A stretch of 37,355 nucleotides of DNA, from NCBI RefSeq assembly GCF_003667505.1, contig NZ_RCVJ01000097.1:1-37355 (forward strand), in the 5' to 3' direction. This DNA comes from Micromonospora sp. BL4 (GTDB lineage: Bacteria; Actinomycetota; Actinomycetes; Mycobacteriales; Micromonosporaceae). The notes below the pieces were generated by a model. The model was not told the origin of the DNA, made no database searches, and worked only from the letters and a program-made list of their open reading frames with translations. Positions 18,078 to 25,155 of the stretch are shown here, piece after piece. Position numbers and translations under genes: made by a program. Each line of letters starts with the position of its first letter. Within the stretch, counting starts at the first letter, position 1.

Positions 18078-18542
18078 ATGCCCGTCGAGGTTGGCGCCGA
18101 GGCGCCGGACTTCACGCTGAAGGACCAGAACAACCAGGAGGTCCGGCTCTCGGCCTTCCGCGGTCGGCGCACCGTGCTGCTGGTCTTCTACCCGCTCGCC
18201 TTCACCGGCACCTGCCAGGGCGAGCTGGCTGAGGTGCGGGACAACCTCGACGAGTACGTCAACGACGACGTCCAGGTGCTGACGGTCAGCGTCGACTCGG
18301 TCTACAGCCACAAGGTCTGGGCCGACCGGGAGGGCTACCAGTTCCCCATGCTGGCCGACTTCTGGCCGCACGGCGCCGTCGCCCAGGCGTACGGGGTCTT
18401 CAACGACGTCGCCGGCTTCGCCAACCGGGGCACGTTCGTCATCGACAAGACCGGCGTGGTCCGCTTCGCCGAGCTGAACGGCCCAGGCGAAGCCCGCGAC
18501 CAGCAGGGCTGGCGCAAGGCCATCGCCGAAGCGACCTCCTGA
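18078..18542 (+). CDS. ahpE: Peroxiredoxin, AhpE-type
   Basis: 154-residue thiol peroxidase that reduces hydrogen peroxide, organic peroxides and peroxynitrite. The peroxidatic site PLAFTGTCQGE gives Pro39, Thr43 and Cys46, matching the PxxxT/SxxC signature. The C-terminal GTFVIDKTGVVRF and the active-site Arg region fit AhpC/TSA proteins. No second Cys is present, so it is a 1-Cys enzyme recycled by an external thiol, as known for mycobacterial AhpE (mycothiol/mycoredoxin). The ATG at 18078 follows GAGGAG. Its DUF3052 neighbour upstream is the conserved actinobacterial arrangement. Confidence 0.93.
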   Translation: MPVEVGAEAPDFTLKDQNNQEVRLSAFRGRRTVLLVFYPLAFTGTCQGELAEVRDNLDEYVNDDVQVLTVSVDSVYSHKVWADREGYQFPMLADFWPHGAVAQAYGVFNDVAGFANRGTFVIDKTGVVRFAELNGPGEARDQQGWRKAIAEATS

Positions 18543-18619
18543 CCGGGGTACGCCGTGCGCCCGGGTCGGCGGCGAGCAGGGTAAGCTTGCCAGCCTCCGG
18601 CCCGCCGTACGGGCGTTCC

Positions 18620-18691
18620 GGGCGCGTAGCTCAGTGGGAGAGCACCCGCCTTACAAGCGGGGGGTCGCAGGTTCGAAACCTGCCGCGCCCA
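18620..18691 (+). tRNA. tRNA-Val (anticodon UAC)
   Basis: 72-nt cloverleaf. The acceptor stem is GGGCGCG with CGCGCCC and discriminator A. The D arm is GCTCAGTGGGAGAGC. The anticodon stem CCCGC/GCGGG has loop CTTACAA, giving anticodon TAC. The T arm is GCAGG-TTCGAAA-CCTGC. The 3' CCA is not encoded. TAAGCT at 18582-18587 may be its -10. Confidence 0.96.
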
Positions 18692-18766
18692 CCCCTTCTC
18701 GCATCAGCACCAATCCCGGCAGTCAACCAGTGATCGGCGCGGGCAGCGCTTCGCCACGTCGGGCGG

Positions 18767-18772
18767 TAGCGT
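18767..18772 (+). promoter_or_regulatory. Candidate -10 of the DinB-family gene
   Basis: TAGCGT ends 8 nt before the ATG at 18781. No ribosome binding site lies between, consistent with a leaderless mRNA. Confidence 0.45.
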
Positions 18773-18780
18773 CCGTCTCC

Positions 18781-19332
18781 ATGACCAACGCGGACGAGCA
18801 CGGTCACCCCGAACCGCCGATCGCGGGCGACGAGACCGCCACGCTGCTCGGCTCCCTGGACCGCCAGCGCGCCACGCTCGCGTGGAAGACCGGCGGGCTG
18901 GACGCCGCCGGCCTCCGGGCGACGCTCGGCCCGTCGTCGATCACCCTGGGCGGGCTGCTCAAGCACCTGGCCCTGGTCGAGGATCTCTACTTCTCGCTGA
19001 AGCTGGCCGGGCGGTCGCCGGGGCCACCGTGGGACACGGTCGACTGGGACGCGAATCCGGGCTGGGACTGGCGTTCGGCCGCCGACGACAGCCCCGAACA
19101 GCTCTACTCGCTCTGGCGGGAGGCGGTGGCGCGCTCCCGCGCGACCGTCGCGGAGTTGCTCGCCGACGCCGGGCCGGAGCAGTTGGCCCGGGGCGACTGG
19201 CCGGACGGTCAGGTGCCCAGCCTGCGCCGGGTCCTGGTCGACCTGATCGAGGAGTACGCACGGCACGTCGGCCACGCCGACCTGATCCGGGAGTCGGTGG
19301 ACGGACTCACCGGCGAGGACCCGCCCCGCTGA
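18781..19332 (+). CDS. DinB/DUF664 family protein
   Basis: 183-residue four-helix-bundle protein of the DinB superfamily (DUF664 group). Metal-ligand-type histidines are present: His62 in GGLLKHLALVEDLYF, and His162 and His165 in EEYARHVGHADLIRES. The length and the order of segments match the family. Actinobacterial members include mycothiol-dependent S-transferases and maleylpyruvate isomerases. This protein's substrate is not evident, and the start next to a -10-like TAGCGT suggests expression from its own promoter, independent of the tRNA gene upstream. Confidence 0.9.
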   Translation: MTNADEHGHPEPPIAGDETATLLGSLDRQRATLAWKTGGLDAAGLRATLGPSSITLGGLLKHLALVEDLYFSLKLAGRSPGPPWDTVDWDANPGWDWRSAADDSPEQLYSLWREAVARSRATVAELLADAGPEQLARGDWPDGQVPSLRRVLVDLIEEYARHVGHADLIRESVDGLTGEDPPR

Positions 19333-19359
19333 CGGTGGCGGCCAGAGTCTGGGCGCCGC

Positions 19360-19365
19360 CATGAT
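19360..19365 (+). promoter_or_regulatory. Candidate -10 of the frameshifted gene at 19372
   Basis: CATGAT ends 6 nt before the GTG at 19372, with no ribosome binding site. Confidence 0.35.
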
Positions 19366-19371
19366 GGGCGC

Positions 19372-19910
19372 GTGCAGGACACCGTCGCCGTCGCGTTGAT
19401 CACCGCCCTGTCCACATTGGCCGCCGCCGCCCTGACCGGGCTGATCGGCGCGCGCAGCACCCGCCGACAACTGGCCCACCAGCTCACCGTCGCGCGGCAG
19501 GAGAACGCCGAACGGCGGGCGACCCGTCGTGACGAGCTGCGGCGAGAGGCGTACGTCGGGTTCCTGAGCGCCTGCGACCAGGCGTACCGGCGGTTGGACC
19601 GGCGGTGGGTGGAGGCCGGCGGGGACGGGCCGGAGCCCGGTTACGACGAGACGTACGCGGCGATGCGCGCCGTGGACGAGGCGTACAACCTGGTGTTGCT
19701 GGAGGGTCCGGCGGAGGTGGCGGCGGCGGCCCGGTCGGTGCTGGCCAGCCTCACCACCGAGTACGCCGACCAGCGCCGGTCGGCGGCGAGGCGGGGGTGC
19801 CGCTGCGCGACCGGCATCGCGAGCGCTGGCTCGCCGCAATCGAGGTGCGGACGAACCGCCGCGTCTCGTTCGTCGACACGGTACGCCCGGTGTTGGAGGG
19901 GGACGGGTGA
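19372..19910 (+). pseudogene. Frameshifted gene for a small membrane-anchored protein
   Basis: From the GTG at 19372 the frame encodes an N-terminal membrane helix (ALITALSTLAAAALTGLIGA), then a long charged helical region (ARQENAERRATRRDEL) up to about 19785. Beyond that the same frame turns into Cys/Arg/Ser-rich noise. The -1 frame continues as clean coding sequence (AGVPLRDRHRERWLAAIEV to PVLEGDG) and stops at 19910. One base appears to be missing in the GC-rich stretch near 19785-19800. If restored, a protein of about 179 residues results. The function is not recognised; short helical proteins with one N-terminal membrane span are common in actinobacteria. It could be a true mutation or an assembly error. 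Confidence 0.7.
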
Positions 19911-19933
19911 GCCAGAACCGTCCACCCACGCCG

Positions 19934-20167
19934 CCGGTCGACCGCGTTCCGCACCGCGCTCGCGTCGGCGCCGTCGGCCTGGATGGCCAGCGCCCGCCGG
20001 CCCAGCGCCTCGATCTGCTTCACCACGGTCGCGGCCTGCTCAGCGTTCTGCCGGTAGGTCAGCGCCACGTCGGCCCCGTCCTGTGCCAGCCGCAGGGCGA
20101 TACCGGCTCCGATGCCCCGGGAACCGCCCGTCACCAGGGCTACCGTTCCGTCAAACGTCGTCGTCAT
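19934..20167 (-). pseudogene. Truncated short-chain dehydrogenase/reductase (N-terminal stump)
   Basis: About 78 residues match the start of an SDR: FDGTVALVTGGSRGIGAGIA (the Rossmann TGxxxGIG motif), LAQDGADVALTYRQNAE and ALGRRALAIQADGADASAVR. Homology ends at AVDRR. The NNAG motif, the catalytic Ser-Tyr-Lys and the whole C-terminal two thirds are missing. The frame continues to about 19751 only as antisense of the neighbouring gene. The break falls within about 25 bp of that gene's stop codon (19910), so a deletion junction at 19911-19934 is likely. The 5' end overlaps the upstream membrane-protein gene by 17 bp. It cannot be a working oxidoreductase. Confidence 0.8.
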
Positions 20168-20870
20168 GCAAACGATCATGTCGCCGCGCCGGCTCCTCGT
20201 CTGGCGGCCATCGGACCCCTCGTTTCCACCCCCAGGTCCGTTTTCCGCCATCGCGCCGGGGGAGCGGGGCGTAGCCCGGAGACGGGTCGGGGCGGGTGAG
20301 GCGGACCGCGGTCAGGGCGATCAGCAGCAGGGTCAGGGCGAAGAGCAACGCGTTGAGGACGACCGTGGGGTACCCGAGTCGAGGGACGTCGAGGAACGGA
20401 TAGAGGTAGCGGTCCTCGTCCCGGCCGAGGGCGCCGCGGACCAGGATCACCGTCAGCCACACCAGCGGATAGGCGAGCAGGCTGACCGCGTACGCCGGGC
20501 GCAGGGCCGCCCGGGGACGGCGGGTGAGCCACTCCGCGGCGGCCAGCGGCGGCGCGACCGCGTGCAGCAGCAGGTTGCCGGCGTCGGAGACCGGCCCCCG
20601 GGCGTCGACCGTGGCCACCATCGCGTAGCCGCTCCACGGATTGGCCAGCACCAGCACGAAGACCAGGGCAGTGCCGACGAGGTAGACGGCGAGCGCGGTG
20701 CGCAGCCGCTCGCCACCGCCGGCCAGCAGCGCCACGAGGTAGGCCAGGTTGACCTGCACGGTGAAGTAGAACAGCAGCTCGACGGGCTCCTCGCGCGCGG
20801 CGATCACGGACAGGGCCAGCCCGACGGCGACCACCGCGCCGGCGCTGACCCGCAGGACCCGGCCGGACAC
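20151..20870 (-). CDS. Pr6Pr-like integral membrane protein
   Basis: 239 residues with about six hydrophobic segments, starting VSAGAVVAVGLALSVIAA and including FYFTVQVNLAYLVALLAGG, AVYLVGTALVFVLVL, NLLLHAVAPPLAAAEWL, SLLAYPLVWLTVILV and TVVLNALLFALTLLLIAL. It carries the aromatic, charged LYPFLDV region that I associate with the Pr6Pr (FAR-17a/AIG1-like) membrane family. The C-terminus is a basic cytoplasmic tail. Function unknown. The GTG start at 20870 is supported by TAGCGT 7 nt upstream (leaderless); the long upstream extension is Arg/Pro noise. It is divergent from the lysyltransferase-domain gene, with overlapping -10 boxes. Confidence 0.78.
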   Translation of the reverse strand: MSGRVLRVSAGAVVAVGLALSVIAAREEPVELLFYFTVQVNLAYLVALLAGGGERLRTALAVYLVGTALVFVLVLANPWSGYAMVATVDARGPVSDAGNLLLHAVAPPLAAAEWLTRRPRAALRPAYAVSLLAYPLVWLTVILVRGALGRDEDRYLYPFLDVPRLGYPTVVLNALLFALTLLLIALTAVRLTRPDPSPGYAPLPRRDGGKRTWGWKRGVRWPPDEEPARRHDRLHDDDV

Positions 20871-20877
20871 GCGGCGG

Positions 20878-20887
20878 ACGCTACCAT
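20878..20887. promoter_or_regulatory. Overlapping divergent -10 elements
   Basis: On the minus strand TAGCGT (20883-20878) lies 7 nt before the GTG at 20870. On the plus strand TACCAT (20882-20887) lies 6 nt before codon 20894. The two hexamers share 2 bp, so polymerase could engage only one direction at a time. Confidence 0.4.
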
Positions 20888-20893
20888 CGCCGC

Positions 20894-21859
20894 ATCGACG
20901 GACGCCATGACGAGCAACTGCGCCGGGTACGGGCGATCCTGGCCGCCGACACCGACCGGGAGCCGGACTCCGCGCTCGCGCTCCTCGGCGACAAGCGGTT
21001 CCACTTCTCGCCGTCCGGGGCCAGCTTCCTGATGTACGGGGTGTGCGGCCGCTCCTGGATCGCGTTCGGGCCGCCGGTCGGGTCGGCCGCCGAGCGGTAC
21101 GGGTTGCTGGCCGACTTCTGCGCGACCGCCCGGCGGGCCGGCCGCCGCCCGGCGGTGTACCACGTCGGCGACTCGCTGCTGCCCGAGCTGCGCCGGCTGG
21201 GTCTCGCCGTGCATCCGGTGGGGGAGTCGGCGAGCGTGCCGCTGGCCGACTTCGCCCTGACCGGGCCGGCGCGGGGGGCGCTGCGCCGCAACTGGCGGCG
21301 GCTGGCCCAGCGCGACGATCTGTCGTTCGCGGTGCTGCCCGGCGCGGGCCTGGTCGACGAGCTGCGCCCCGTCTCGGACGCCTGGCTGGCCGGGCGACCG
21401 GACATGTCGTTCTCCCTGGGCGGGTTCGTGCCCGGCCACCTGGCCCGGCTGCCGATCGCGGTGCTGCGACAGCGCGGACGGGCGGTGGCCTTCGCCGCGC
21501 TGCTGCCGACGCCGCACCGGTGGGGCGTGGACCTGCTGCGGTACCACCCGGACGCGCCACCCACGGTGATGGACCATCTCCTGGTCGAGGTGCTGCACGC
21601 GGCGCGGGACCGGGGCCTGACCAGCGTCGAGCTGGGGCTGGCCCCGCTGTCCGGGCTGACCGGCGCGGACCCGCTGTGCCGGTTGGGCCGGGCGGTGTAC
21701 GCGCACGGCGAGCGCTGGTACCGATTCCGGGGGCTGCGCCGGTTCAAGGCGAAGTTCGCGCCCGTCTGGTCGCCGCGTCACCTCGCCGCGCCTCGGGGAT
21801 GGCAGCTCCCGCTGGTGCTGGCCCAGGTGGGTCGGCTGTCGTCGCGTCCGCTGCGCTGA
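20894..21859 (+). CDS. Phosphatidylglycerol lysyltransferase domain (DUF2156) protein, unusual 5' end
   Basis: Soluble synthase domain like the C-terminal half of MprF/LysX2, which moves an aminoacyl group from tRNA to phosphatidylglycerol. Signatures are ALALLGDKRFHFSPSG, YGVCGRSWIAFGPPVG, YHVGDSLLPELRRLGL, RRNWRRLAQRDD and the C-terminal FRGLRRFKAKFAPVWSPRH. The N-terminal membrane flippase part of MprF is absent. Conserved sequence extends upstream of the first ATG (21032), yet between the in-frame stop at 20846 and 21032 there is no ATG, GTG or TTG. The 5' end given is the ATC at 20894, 6 nt after a -10-like TACCAT. Possible explanations are a rare start (ATC, or CTG at 20918), a 5' truncation, or translation from 21032 only. 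The 3' end overlaps the convergent glycosyltransferase gene by 116 bp. Confidence 0.72.
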   Translation: MDGRHDEQLRRVRAILAADTDREPDSALALLGDKRFHFSPSGASFLMYGVCGRSWIAFGPPVGSAAERYGLLADFCATARRAGRRPAVYHVGDSLLPELRRLGLAVHPVGESASVPLADFALTGPARGALRRNWRRLAQRDDLSFAVLPGAGLVDELRPVSDAWLAGRPDMSFSLGGFVPGHLARLPIAVLRQRGRAVAFAALLPTPHRWGVDLLRYHPDAPPTVMDHLLVEVLHAARDRGLTSVELGLAPLSGLTGADPLCRLGRAVYAHGERWYRFRGLRRFKAKFAPVWSPRHLAAPRGWQLPLVLAQVGRLSSRPLR

Positions 21860-23039
21860 CCGGCCGCAGCGTCGCATACAGGGTGGTCAGCTCGGCCAGG
21901 TAACGCGGCCCGGACCAGGCCGCCACCGCCGCCCGGCCGTCCCGGACCACCGACGCGCGAAGCTCCGGCTCGGTCAGCAGTCGGGTCAGCAGCGCCCCGA
22001 ACGCCGCCGCCGTGGGCTCGGCGACCGGTCGGGTGGTGGCGGCGCCGGGCCGCTCGGCCAGTGCCGCGTCCACCATGGCCACGGGCAGTCCGTACGCCTC
22101 GGCCTCGCAGAGCGTCAACCCCTGAGTGTCGGTTGTGGACGCGAACGCGAGCACGTCCGCCGCCCGGTAGTGCGCGCCCACCCGGTCGTGCCGCACCGGG
22201 CGCAGCAGGTGCAGCGCGTCAGCCACGCCGAGCCGCCGGGCCGCCCGGCGGACCGCGATCCGGTGTCGCCGCGCCCCGAGAAGCACCAGCCGTGCCGCCG
22301 GCAGGTCGCGCCGGACCCGGGCGAACGCGGCCAACAGCAGGTCCGGATTCTTCTCCGGCGTGGTGCGGCCCACCGCGAGCACCACCGGCGCGTCCGCCGC
22401 GATGCCCAGCCGGGCCCGCAGCCGCCGCCGGTCGTCGGCGTCGACACCCGGCGCGGCGACCGGGGTCGGCAGCACCACGATCGGGGTCCGCCCGGCCATC
22501 GGGGCCATCAGCGCCGCCGTCTTGGCCGACGGGGTGACCAGCACGCTGGTGTGCGCCAGCAGGCACCGCCCGAGCTCCGCCAGCCGCGCCTGCCGGGCCG
22601 GGCCGGGGCGGGCCAGCGCCCACAGGTCCCGGACCCCCCAGCGCAGACCCAGCCGCAGGCCGGCGTACGCGGCGCCGATCGGCACCTCGGGGTAGTGCGC
22701 CGCGTACGCCACCAGGTCGGTGTGCCAGGTGAGCACCGCGGGCACGCCCTGCTCGGCGGCCCAGCGCAGCCCGGCGACGCCGAGCGGGCCGGTGGTGTGG
22801 ACGTGCACCACGTCGGCCGGTGCGTCCGGCGGCCGGGGCGGCGCCAGTCGGTACGGCCGGGTCGGCACCGGCAGCGAGGGCACCTCACCCGGCTGGCGGC
22901 GCCGGCGGGACAGCGGGCCGGGGCAGTGCAGGACGACCCGGTGGTCGGTGGCGCGCAGCAGTGCCACGGTGGTGCCGACCGAGGTGGCGACCCCCTCCGG
23001 GTTGGCGAGGTGGCTGTCGCTGACGTGGGCGATCCGCAC
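21744..23039 (-). CDS. GT4 family glycosyltransferase
   Basis: 431-residue GT-B fold retaining glycosyltransferase. The N-terminal acceptor domain begins RIAHVSDSHLANPEGVATSV and has VLTWHTDLVAYAAHYPEVP. The C-terminal nucleotide-sugar domain has LAVGRTTPEKNPDLLLAAF and the ExxxxxE region TDTQGLTLCEAEAYGLPV. It resembles actinobacterial mannosyl- or glucosyl-transferases acting on lipids or polysaccharides; donor and acceptor are undetermined. The last 30 or so residues are Ala/Pro/Arg-rich and lie antisense to the lysyltransferase gene. The GTG at 23039 has AATGAT 6 nt upstream and no ribosome binding site. An envelope role fits the nearby lysyltransferase-domain and pyruvyltransferase-like genes. 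Confidence 0.9.
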   Translation of the reverse strand: MRIAHVSDSHLANPEGVATSVGTTVALLRATDHRVVLHCPGPLSRRRRQPGEVPSLPVPTRPYRLAPPRPPDAPADVVHVHTTGPLGVAGLRWAAEQGVPAVLTWHTDLVAYAAHYPEVPIGAAYAGLRLGLRWGVRDLWALARPGPARQARLAELGRCLLAHTSVLVTPSAKTAALMAPMAGRTPIVVLPTPVAAPGVDADDRRRLRARLGIAADAPVVLAVGRTTPEKNPDLLLAAFARVRRDLPAARLVLLGARRHRIAVRRAARRLGVADALHLLRPVRHDRVGAHYRAADVLAFASTTDTQGLTLCEAEAYGLPVAMVDAALAERPGAATTRPVAEPTAAAFGALLTRLLTEPELRASVVRDGRAAVAAWSGPRYLAELTTLYATLRPVSAADATTADPPGPAPAGAAIPEARRGDAATRRARTSP

Positions 23040-23045
23040 CCTGCC

Positions 23046-23051
23046 ATCATT
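23046..23051 (-). promoter_or_regulatory. Candidate -10 of the GT4 gene
   Basis: AATGAT on the minus strand lies 6 nt before the GTG at 23039. Confidence 0.45.
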
Positions 23052-23119
23052 GCCGGGCCGCGCTCGTCGGGTCGCCCCGTCGGGCTCGCGCGGGAGGACA
23101 CCGGTGAGAGGGGGAGACA

Positions 23120-23605
23120 GTGGAGTTGACGCTGGCGCCGATGACCGAGCAGGAGCTGGATCGGCTGCGCGGACCGCTGGAGCGGGAGTACGCCGAGGAT
23201 CTGGTGGCGCACCGGGGCCTGACCCCGGAGGCGGCCCGGGAGCGGTCGGCGAGCCAGATGCGGGAGCTGCTGCCGGCGGGCGCGGCCACCGAGGGCGTGC
23301 TGCTGCGGATGGCCCGGGTCGACGACGCCGAGGTCGGCTGGATCTGGGTGACCCTGCCCGGGGCCGGCGCGCCCGACACGCTGCGGGCCTGGATTCACAA
23401 CATCGAGGTGCACCCGGAGCACCGGGGCCGGGGGCACGCGCGTCGGATGATCCAGCTCATGGAGGCGGAACTGGCCCGTCTCGGCGTACCCGAGCTGGGG
23501 TTGAACGTCTTCGGCACGAACACCGTGGCGATCGGGCTCTACCGCAGCCTGGATTTCGAGGTCACCTCACAGCAGATGGCCAAGCGGATCGACCCGGCGG
23601 GCTGA
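23120..23605 (+). CDS. GNAT family N-acetyltransferase
   Basis: 161 residues with the GNAT acetyl-CoA-binding core: strand IHNIEVHPEHRGRGHARRMI (motif A, with R/Q-x-x-G-x-G/A as RGRGHA), then ELGLNVFGTNTVAIGLYRSLDFEV (motif B). The N-terminal helical part (LTEQELDRL-like, EEREYAEDL region) is poorly conserved. It would acetylate a small molecule or protein amine; the substrate is unknown. The GTG at 23120 follows a GGGGGAG ribosome binding site. It is followed by a 108-bp spacer with an 18-bp tandem repeat before the next gene in the same direction. Confidence 0.93.
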   Translation: MELTLAPMTEQELDRLRGPLEREYAEDLVAHRGLTPEAARERSASQMRELLPAGAATEGVLLRMARVDDAEVGWIWVTLPGAGAPDTLRAWIHNIEVHPEHRGRGHARRMIQLMEAELARLGVPELGLNVFGTNTVAIGLYRSLDFEVTSQQMAKRIDPAG

Positions 23606-23612
23606 TTACGCG

Positions 23613-23648
23613 CGCTCGCCTCAGCCTCCTCGCTCGCCTCAGTCTCCT
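23613..23648 (+). repeat. Two-copy 18-bp tandem repeat
   Basis: Units 23613-23630 and 23631-23648 differ at one position (CGCTCGCCTCAGCCTCCT and the same with T for C at base 13). They lie in the spacer after the GNAT gene and contain no gene. Confidence 0.8.
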
Positions 23649-23713
23649 CGGCAGGACTGTTCACCAGCCCAGCGGGAACCCGCCGGCGGACCGCACCCGG
23701 GGAGGAGCGACGG

Positions 23714-24856
23714 ATGACGCATGGTGCCGGACTGACCATTGGTGTGCTCGGCTCGTACGGTGGCCGGAACCTCGGCGACGAGGCGATCCTCACCGGCCTC
23801 CTCGCGGATCTGCGCAAGCAGGAGCCGAACGCCCGCATCATCGTCTTCTCCCGTCACCCCGAGCACACCCGCGTCGCCCACCCCGACGTGGAGGCGGTGC
23901 CCTGGGAGGGCGTCAGCCGCACCGACTCCGCGCTGGTCCTGGCCCAGCTCGACCTGCTCATCCTGGGCGGCGGAGGGATCCTCTACGACCGGGAGGCCCG
24001 CCGCTACCTGCGGGTGGTCCGGGTCGCCCAGGAGCGCGGCCTGCCCCTGATCACGTACGCGGTGGGAGTCGGGCCGCTCAGCGACGCGGTGGACACCGGG
24101 ATGGTCCGGGAGACGCTCGCCAGCGCGGTGCAGGTGACCGTCCGCGACCAGGAGTCCCGGATGGTGCTGGAGGAGGCGGGGCTGCTCAACCCGATCACGG
24201 TCACCGCCGACCCGGCGTTCCTGTTGCAGCCGGAGGAGTTCCCGGTCGAGCTGCTGCGCGAGGAGGGCGTGCCGGCCGGCACGCGGCTGGTCGGGATCAG
24301 CGTGCGGGAGCCCGGACGGGCCGCCGAGCGGCTCGACGTGGACGGCTACCACCGGCTGCTGGCCCAGATCGGTGACTTCCTGGTGAACCGGATCGACGCG
24401 TACGTGCTGTTCGTGCCGATGGAACGCGACGACATCCGGCACGCCCACGGGGTGCTGTCCCACATGATCGCCGCCGAGCGGGGGCGGATCCTGCACGGCA
24501 CCTACTCGCCGCAGCAGGTCCTCGGGCTGATGCGCCACTTCGACCTGGCCGTGGGCATGCGCCTGCACTTCCTGATCTTCGCGGCGATGGTCGGCACCCC
24601 GTTCCTGCCGCTGCCGTACGCCGGCAAGGTCTTCGACCTGGCCCAGCGGCTCGGCGTGCCGGCGCTGCGCGGTGTGGAGCGGGAGGTCGAGGGGCCACTG
24701 CTGGCCGAGGTCGACCGGCTCTGGGACGAGCGGGAGCAGCGCGCCGAGGCCACCGCCCGGAGGGTTGCCGAGGTCTGCGAGCAGGCCCGGGGCACCTCCG
24801 AGGTCACCCGTGGTGTGCTGGACAGCCTCCGTAGCCAGACCCTCACCCGGGTCTGA
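23714..24856 (+). CDS. Polysaccharide pyruvyl transferase family protein (CsaB-like)
   Basis: 380 residues. The family adds ketal pyruvate from PEP to cell-wall or exopolysaccharide sugars; in Bacillus CsaB this anchors S-layer proteins. Recognisable segments are IGVLGSYGGRNLGDEAILTG at the N-terminus, LLILGGGGILYDREARRYL, VTVRDQESRMVLEEAG, and the C-terminal LAVGMRLHFLIFAAMVGTPF with its GMRLH motif. GGAGGAG lies 6 nt before the ATG at 23714. No S-layer homology gene is nearby, so the acceptor is unknown. The stop lies only 7 bp from the stop of the opposing gene. Confidence 0.9.
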   Translation: MTHGAGLTIGVLGSYGGRNLGDEAILTGLLADLRKQEPNARIIVFSRHPEHTRVAHPDVEAVPWEGVSRTDSALVLAQLDLLILGGGGILYDREARRYLRVVRVAQERGLPLITYAVGVGPLSDAVDTGMVRETLASAVQVTVRDQESRMVLEEAGLLNPITVTADPAFLLQPEEFPVELLREEGVPAGTRLVGISVREPGRAAERLDVDGYHRLLAQIGDFLVNRIDAYVLFVPMERDDIRHAHGVLSHMIAAERGRILHGTYSPQQVLGLMRHFDLAVGMRLHFLIFAAMVGTPFLPLPYAGKVFDLAQRLGVPALRGVEREVEGPLLAEVDRLWDEREQRAEATARRVAEVCEQARGTSEVTRGVLDSLRSQTLTRV

Positions 24857-24863
24857 GCGAACG

Positions 24864-25070
24864 TCACACCGCCGGGCCGGTCCACCGGTAGCGCCACTCG
24901 CGGGCGTCTTCGCCGGCGGACTCCAGCTCGTAGATCTGCGCCCCGGCCAGCCCACCGGACCCGAGGTGGTGGTGGGTCAGTGGGGGACGGCCGTTGCTGT
25001 CCAGCTCGACGGTGACACTCTGCCCGTCCGCCGCGCCGCCGACGAGGAGGATCTGCACGGATGAAGCCAT
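24864..25070 (-). CDS. Small hypothetical protein (68 aa)
   Basis: MASSVQILLVGGAADGQSV begins a compact, strand-rich protein with a short HHH run near residue 33 and a Trp/Arg-rich end. No signal peptide, membrane helix or known domain is seen. Coding is supported by clean codon bias and by CAGGAT 6 nt before the ATG at 25070. It is convergent with the pyruvyltransferase-like gene. Confidence 0.7.
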   Translation of the reverse strand: MASSVQILLVGGAADGQSVTVELDSNGRPPLTHHHLGSGGLAGAQIYELESAGEDAREWRYRWTGPAV

Positions 25071-25076
25071 GCGCCC

Positions 25077-25082
25077 ATCCTG
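25077..25082 (-). promoter_or_regulatory. Candidate -10 of the 68-aa gene
   Basis: CAGGAT on the minus strand, 6 nt before the ATG at 25070. Confidence 0.4.
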
Positions 25083-25155
25083 CCCGCCGCGCCCGCCGCC
25101 CGCAGCGGATAGCGGGGCAGCGGGCCGGCCGACGCGTCGCCGGGGTTGTACGCCG

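Noticed and set aside
20112..21032. Plus-strand open frame across the Pr6Pr-like gene
   Set aside because: Gln/Gly/Arg/Asp-rich shadow frame. The ATG at 20907 leads only to Ser/Arg/Pro noise, so it is not the start of the lysyltransferase gene either.
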